From Actinocrispum wychmicini (GTDB lineage Bacteria; Actinomycetota; Actinomycetes; Mycobacteriales; Pseudonocardiaceae), in NCBI RefSeq assembly GCF_004345645.1, contig NZ_SLWS01000012.1, positions 310,001 to 374,000 on the forward strand: a DNA stretch of 64,000 bases, given 5' to 3'. The translations under genes were made by a program, and so were the position numbers. The notes beneath the pieces were generated by a model that saw only the letters and a list, made by a program, of their open reading frames with translations, did not search any database and was not told the DNA's origin. Shown one piece after another: positions 60,221 through 64,000 of the stretch; within the stretch, counting starts at the first letter, position 1, and each line of letters opens with the position of its first letter.

Positions 60221-61090
60221 ATGAGACGGAAGGCCATTCGACTAGGTGTGGCGCTGGCGCTGGCCCTGTCGGTCATCGTGCCCGCGGCGGGCTCGGCCGG
60301 TGCCGCGCCGCCGGTGCGGGACAACAGCTCCGCGCGGCCGGTGTACTTCGTCCCGGGATTCAGCACGTCAGGTTCGCACGACTGCTGGTTCGGCTACTGG
60401 AAGGCGGCCGGTGAGGCGATGTGGTCCTACGGCTGGACCGGGTCGTACCACACGGTGAGCTTCTACGCCCCCGACACGAACTGCAACACGAAGATCTACA
60501 ACGGCGACCGGAACACGCCCATCAACGATCTCGGCCGGCTGCTGGCGTGGAACATCTACAGCTCGTACTCGAAGAACGGGATCTCGGTCGACGTGATCGC
60601 CCACTCGATGGGTGGCCTGGTGATCCGCGCGGCCCTGACCGGCGTGGCGCGAAAGCTCCAGGGCTGGCCGCCTTATCTGTACGTCGAGGACGTCACCACG
60701 ATCAACACGCCACATCGCGGCACCAACTTGGCGGATCTGTGCGACACCCTGGGGCGTTTCCAGCAATGCAGGGACATGATTCCGGGGTCGTCGTTCCTCA
60801 ACAGCCTGTACGACGCACCGCAGTCGGCGCAGGGCACGGACTGGACACTGATCGGCTCGGACGATGACGACATCGTCAGCACCGAGTCCGCGCTGGGCAT
60901 GTCAGCCGGGCACAAGGTCGCCTACCAGTCCGGTCAGGGCATTGAGCACGGCTCGGTCCACCAGACCACGACCGGCTCCTATGGACAGTGGTACTGGAAC
61001 TACTACGACAACAAGTGGAACTGGACGACCGCGGGGGCACCGCCGGTCCGGGTGGCGAACAACGCGATCTACTACTGGTGGAAGTGGTGA
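60221..61090 (+). CDS. Secreted triacylglycerol lipase-like protein
   Basis: 289 residues: a signal peptide (about 1-29, AGA-AP) and an alpha/beta-hydrolase domain. The nucleophile S129 is in IAHSMGGL, an oxyanion region in VYFVPGFS, and the late His in IEHGSVH. Trp/Tyr-rich C terminus (YDNKWNW, YYWWKW). It probably hydrolyses esters outside the cell. GGAGGAGGGAAAG precedes the ATG. First gene of an operon with three small exported proteins. Confidence 0.86.
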   Translation: MRRKAIRLGVALALALSVIVPAAGSAGAAPPVRDNSSARPVYFVPGFSTSGSHDCWFGYWKAAGEAMWSYGWTGSYHTVSFYAPDTNCNTKIYNGDRNTPINDLGRLLAWNIYSSYSKNGISVDVIAHSMGGLVIRAALTGVARKLQGWPPYLYVEDVTTINTPHRGTNLADLCDTLGRFQQCRDMIPGSSFLNSLYDAPQSAQGTDWTLIGSDDDDIVSTESALGMSAGHKVAYQSGQGIEHGSVHQTTTGSYGQWYWNYYDNKWNWTTAGAPPVRVANNAIYYWWKW

Positions 61091-61095
61091 CAGGA

Positions 61096-61557
61096 ATGCG
61101 AAAACTGAAAGCGGCGGCGCTGACTGTGCTGAGCGCGGCGGGTTTGCTGGTCGGCACGGGCACCGCACACGCCGACGCGCTGCGGTGCGGGGACAACGAC
61201 AACGGCGAACTGTGCCTGCTGACGTACAACACGGGTGCGTCGGTGACCAAGGCTCGAGCCACGTTCCGGTACAAGAAGTTTCCGACAAACTACTGCGGCG
61301 GCGGTTTCAGGGACGAGCCAGGCATCGTCTTCGTCCACTTCACCTTGTCGGGCACGCTGAAGAACGGTCAGCGGTTCGCCCAAGCCGGTTACGGCGCGTG
61401 CGACGTGCGGAACACCTATGGCGAAAACGGGGAAACCGAGTTGAAGGTGTTCTACGTCAACCGTGACTTCAAGTCGAAGTCCAAGCTGTGCCTGCGGTCG
61501 GACTACAACGCGCCGACGTCCAACGACCCGATCTTCGCGTGCTACATCGTGCCATGA
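61096..61557 (+). CDS. Small secreted protein, unknown
   Basis: 153 residues with a Sec signal peptide (about 1-27, AHA-DA) and a mature domain of about 125 residues with several cysteines (LRCGD, LCLLT, NYCGGG, YGACD, LCLRS, FACYI). The pattern suggests a disulfide-stabilised beta domain. No family recognised. The start lies 5 bp after the lipase stop, and the ATGA overlap with the next gene couples translation. Confidence 0.78.
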   Translation: MRKLKAAALTVLSAAGLLVGTGTAHADALRCGDNDNGELCLLTYNTGASVTKARATFRYKKFPTNYCGGGFRDEPGIVFVHFTLSGTLKNGQRFAQAGYGACDVRNTYGENGETELKVFYVNRDFKSKSKLCLRSDYNAPTSNDPIFACYIVP

Positions 61558-61571
61558 AAGGGCTGTCAGTG

Positions 61572-61976
61572 ATGAGAATCCCTGTGGCGGTGGCTCTGGC
61601 GGCCGGGTTGCTCGCCGGTTTCGCGCCGGGCGCGAACGCCGCCGATCCGGTCACGGCGTACTGCGGCCAGACGAAGAACAGCTCCGGACAGCGGCACAGT
61701 TGCGGGCGAACGGAGTTCAACTCCGGCGGAGCGATCGAAAGCTTCCGTGTCCGGGACGACTGGGCGGACGGACACAGTACGGTCGCGTTCTGGCACAACG
61801 AGTACAACGGTGACTTCGGCACCGTCTGGAACACCAGCGGTTTCGGCAGCTACACCACCGAGTACACCGACTTCCCGGAGGGCACCCGGATCGCGTTCAA
61901 GACGTGCGCGGGTGAATCCGGCTCCGGCCTGATCCTGGAGAACACCTGCGGGAGTTGGCAATGGGTGACCGCATGA
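61572..61976 (+). CDS. Small secreted protein, unknown
   Basis: 134 residues: signal peptide (about 1-24, ANA-AD), then a short domain with cysteines in AYCGQT, HSCGRT, KTCAGE and ENTCGS and many aromatics (WADGHSTVAFWHNEY). An alternative ATG at 61554 overlaps the upstream stop and adds six residues. No family recognised. Third gene of the lipase operon. Confidence 0.75.
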   Translation: MRIPVAVALAAGLLAGFAPGANAADPVTAYCGQTKNSSGQRHSCGRTEFNSGGAIESFRVRDDWADGHSTVAFWHNEYNGDFGTVWNTSGFGSYTTEYTDFPEGTRIAFKTCAGESGSGLILENTCGSWQWVTA

Positions 61977-62419
61977 AAGCCGCCATCATCATCCTCAGCG
62001 CCTTCCTGATGATGGCGACCGCTGTTCCGGCGACCGCCGCCGACAGCCCACTGGTGAAGACGATCAACGGTTCCGACGACACCTGCAGCTCGGGCATGAC
62101 CCACCGCCGGTGGCAAGGGATCTCCGTAACCGGCGCGTCGGCCGGATTCTGGGTCTGCTGGAACGGCCAGTACGAGGCGGATCTGATCGGAACCGTCCGC
62201 GACACCGCGCGCGACTCCAAGTCGGCCAAGCTGTACCTGCGCTACCAGTACTGGGAAAATCCGATTGAGGACTGGCAAACGGTGTCGTCCGAGCACATCG
62301 CCACGGCCTCAGGCAACACCGCCGAGACCCGCTTCTACGTGTCGAACGCGAAACATGTCCTGGTGAAGGACTTCCAGGTGGCGGTGTGCGCCGGCACCAC
62401 CTGCACCGGCTGGAGCTGA
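61973..62419 (+). CDS. Small secreted protein, unknown
   Basis: 148 residues: signal peptide (about 1-23, ATA-AD) and a mature beta-rich domain with paired cysteines (DDTCSSG, WVCWNG, AVCAGTTCTG). The ATG overlaps the upstream stop by 4 bp (ATGA), so all three small proteins are translated in step. No family recognised. The operon ends at the terminator 10 bp downstream. Confidence 0.76.
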   Translation: MKAAIIILSAFLMMATAVPATAADSPLVKTINGSDDTCSSGMTHRRWQGISVTGASAGFWVCWNGQYEADLIGTVRDTARDSKSAKLYLRYQYWENPIEDWQTVSSEHIATASGNTAETRFYVSNAKHVLVKDFQVAVCAGTTCTGWS

Positions 62420-62428
62420 CACCGTGAA

Positions 62429-62465
62429 CCACGGGAGGGGAACCGGGTCGGCTCCCCTCCCGTGG
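62429..62465. terminator. Bidirectional terminator between the lipase operon and nrdJ
   Basis: A perfect 13-bp GC-rich stem (62429-62441 with 62453-62465, loop 11 nt) lies between convergent genes. Confidence 0.8.
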
Positions 62466-62473
62466 GATCAGTG

Positions 62474-64000
62474 CTAGCTGCAGCCGGAGGTTGAGCCGCA
62501 GCCTTCGCAGACGTAGCACGAGCCGGCCGGACGCATCTTGGTTCCGCAGGTCATGCACAGTGGCGCGTCGGCCACCGTGCCCAGGTGCAGTTCCAGCAGT
62601 TCGGTCGAGCTGTGCGCGGTGGACTTGTCCGGCAACGCCTTGGGGCTGGCCGTCTGGGCGGTTGCGTCCACTGTGGAGCGGAGGCCTTCGATGTCCACGT
62701 CGCCGGCGCCGTAGTCGTTGTTGACCTGGGCGGAGCGTTCGTCGGCGGTGAAGATGCCGAGTTGGGCCCGCTTCTCGAAGGGCAGGTAGTCCAGGGCCAG
62801 CCGGCGGAACAGGTAGTCCAGGACGCTGGTGGCGATCCGGACGTCCGGGTCGTCGGTCATGCCGGCCGGCTCGAAGCGGAGGTTCTGGAACTTCGAGACG
62901 TAGAACTCCAGCGGGATCCCGTACTGCAGACCGACCGAGATGGACATGGAGAACGCGTCCATCACCCCGGACAGGGTGGAGCCCTGCTTGCCCAGCTTGA
63001 CGAAGATCTCGCCGAGGCCGTCGTCCGGGTACGAGCCCGCGTGCAGGTAGCCCTCGGCCCCGCCGACCGTGAACGACACCGTCTGGGACGGGCGCTTCTT
63101 GGGCAGGCGCTTGCGGATCGGGCGGTACTCGACCACCGTCTCCTTCTCCGGCTCACCGGACTTACGCGCGGACTTGCCGGCCGACAGCGGCTGGCCGACC
63201 TTGCAGTTGTCGCGGTAGATCGCCAGTGCCTTCAGGCCCAGCTTCCAGCCCTGGAAGTAGATCTCCTCTACCTCTTCGACGGTCGCCGACTCGGGCATGT
63301 TGACCGTCTTGGAGATCGCGCCGGAGATGAACGGCTGGATCGCGGCCATCATCCGGACGTGCCCCATCGGGGCGATGGACCGCTCGCCCATCGCGCAGTC
63401 GAACACCCCGTAGTGCTCGTGGCGCAGGCCGGGCGCGTCCACCACGTGGCCGTGCTCGGAGATGTACTCGACGATCGCCTCGATCTGCTCGTCCTGATAC
63501 CCCAGGGACTTCAGGGCGCGCGGCACGGTCTGGTTGACGATCTGCATCGAGCCGCCGCCGACCAGCTTCTTGAACTTCACCAGCGCCAGGTCCGGCTCGA
63601 CCCCGGTGGTGTCGCAGTCCATCATCAGGCCGATCGTGCCGGTCGGCGCCAACACCGAGGCCTGCGCGTTGCGCCAGCCGTTGCGGGCGCCGATGTCCAG
63701 GCCGCTGCGCCATTCCTCGGACGCCACCCGCTGGATCGCGGCGTCGTCCTTGGCCAGCGTCCGGATCAGGTCGTTGGCGGCGGAGTGCTTGCGGATCACC
63801 CGCGTGTGCGCCTCCGCGTTCCGCGCGTAACCCTCGTACGGGCCGACCACACCGGCCAGTTCCGCGGAACGCCGGTACGCGACGCCGTTCATCAGCGACG
63901 TGATCGCCGCAGCCAGCGAACGGCCGCCTTCGGAGTCGTACGCGTGCCCGGTCGCCATCAGCAGCGCGCCCAGGTTGGCGTAGCCGATGCCCAACTGGCG
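62474..64000 (-). CDS. nrdJ: Vitamin B12-dependent ribonucleotide reductase (NrdJ), C-terminal part
   Basis: The last 508 residues are in the window; the 5' end lies beyond 64000. Class II reductase features are visible: LGIGYANLGALLMA, the loop APTGTIGLMMDCDTTGVEPD and the GRP-like dimerisation and activity region. At the very C terminus a zinc-binding cysteine cluster (CMTCGTKM...CYVCEGCG) precedes a final GCS. It reduces ribonucleoside diphosphates without oxygen, using adenosylcobalamin. The extended C-terminal zinc ribbon is typical of actinobacterial NrdJ. Confidence 0.92.
   Translation of the reverse strand, partial: RQLGIGYANLGALLMATGHAYDSEGGRSLAAAITSLMNGVAYRRSAELAGVVGPYEGYARNAEAHTRVIRKHSAANDLIRTLAKDDAAIQRVASEEWRSGLDIGARNGWRNAQASVLAPTGTIGLMMDCDTTGVEPDLALVKFKKLVGGGSMQIVNQTVPRALKSLGYQDEQIEAIVEYISEHGHVVDAPGLRHEHYGVFDCAMGERSIAPMGHVRMMAAIQPFISGAISKTVNMPESATVEEVEEIYFQGWKLGLKALAIYRDNCKVGQPLSAGKSARKSGEPEKETVVEYRPIRKRLPKKRPSQTVSFTVGGAEGYLHAGSYPDDGLGEIFVKLGKQGSTLSGVMDAFSMSISVGLQYGIPLEFYVSKFQNLRFEPAGMTDDPDVRIATSVLDYLFRRLALDYLPFEKRAQLGIFTADERSAQVNNDYGAGDVDIEGLRSTVDATAQTASPKALPDKSTAHSSTELLELHLGTVADAPLCMTCGTKMRPAGSCYVCEGCGSTSGCS

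Noticed and set aside
1..64000. CRISPR arrays, insertion sequences, prophage, NRPS/PKS clusters
   Set aside because: No regularly spaced direct repeats, transposase, integrase, structural phage genes or megasynthase modules were seen.

Overview
The window is a chromosomal segment of a high-GC actinomycete, most likely a member of the Pseudonocardiales. This rests on the overall GC content and strong third-position GC bias, an IdeR with every metal ligand of the mycobacterial protein, a GlnX-GlnH-PknG locus, F420-type LLM oxidoreductases, BTAD and CGNR regulators, a B12-dependent ribonucleotide reductase, and many candidate leaderless promoters (a TANNNT hexamer 6-8 nt before a start codon). 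No prophage, integrase, transposase, CRISPR array or large biosynthetic cluster is visible.

Layout. 1-2104: an acetylation pair, a GNAT/acyl-CoA-synthetase fusion (cut by the window edge) behind an AcuC deacetylase. 2128-6774: a secreted DUF3558-like protein, a mercaptopyruvate sulfurtransferase, then ideR-galK-galE as a coupled unit. 6824-8457: 1.6 kb without an intact gene. 8486-12186: a DUF4192 protein next to two DnaA boxes, a small membrane protein, and a histidine kinase/response regulator pair. 12183-16833: an alpha-galactoside module, with an intracellular GH36 enzyme divergent from a ROK repressor and a secreted GH27 enzyme, and a palindromic operator between the divergent genes. 16840-20970: a PP2C-like phosphatase, a secreted Xaa-Pro/CocE hydrolase, a frameshifted membrane protein and adenosine deaminase.

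21100-29876 is a seven-gene signalling cassette: GlnX-like membrane sensor, GlnH-like binding lipoprotein, an unknown helical protein, PknG kinase, PP2C phosphatase, VWA protein and FHA protein. The kinase, phosphatase and FHA protein carry look-alike N-terminal zinc ribbons, which suggests a shared assembly. 29932-45736: LLM oxidoreductases, a TrmH methyltransferase, a DUF4139 protein, arylamine N-acetyltransferase, CBS and GNAT proteins, prolyl oligopeptidase, a zinc metallopeptidase, a P450 operon, and several decayed genes (SanA-like, metallo-beta-lactamase fold, TetR).

46614-47767 is the most unusual part. A gene of unknown function is followed by two tandem RNAs whose tRNA-like parts are in circularly permuted order: T-arm, acceptor stem closed by a short loop, then D-arm. 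A strong terminator ends the unit. They are either permuted tRNA genes or Y-RNA-like tRNA mimics. An RtcB RNA ligase lies about 9 kb away at 56236-57372.

47796-64000: ADP-ribosylglycohydrolase, polysaccharide deacetylase, an SRPBCC protein divergent from a CGNR regulator over a shared -10 palindrome, an ECF41/SigJ-like sigma factor with an FAD oxidoreductase, a secreted Ig-like protein, an aminotransferase, RtcB, and a BTAD/NB-ARC regulator divergent from a lipase with three small exported proteins. The window ends inside nrdJ.
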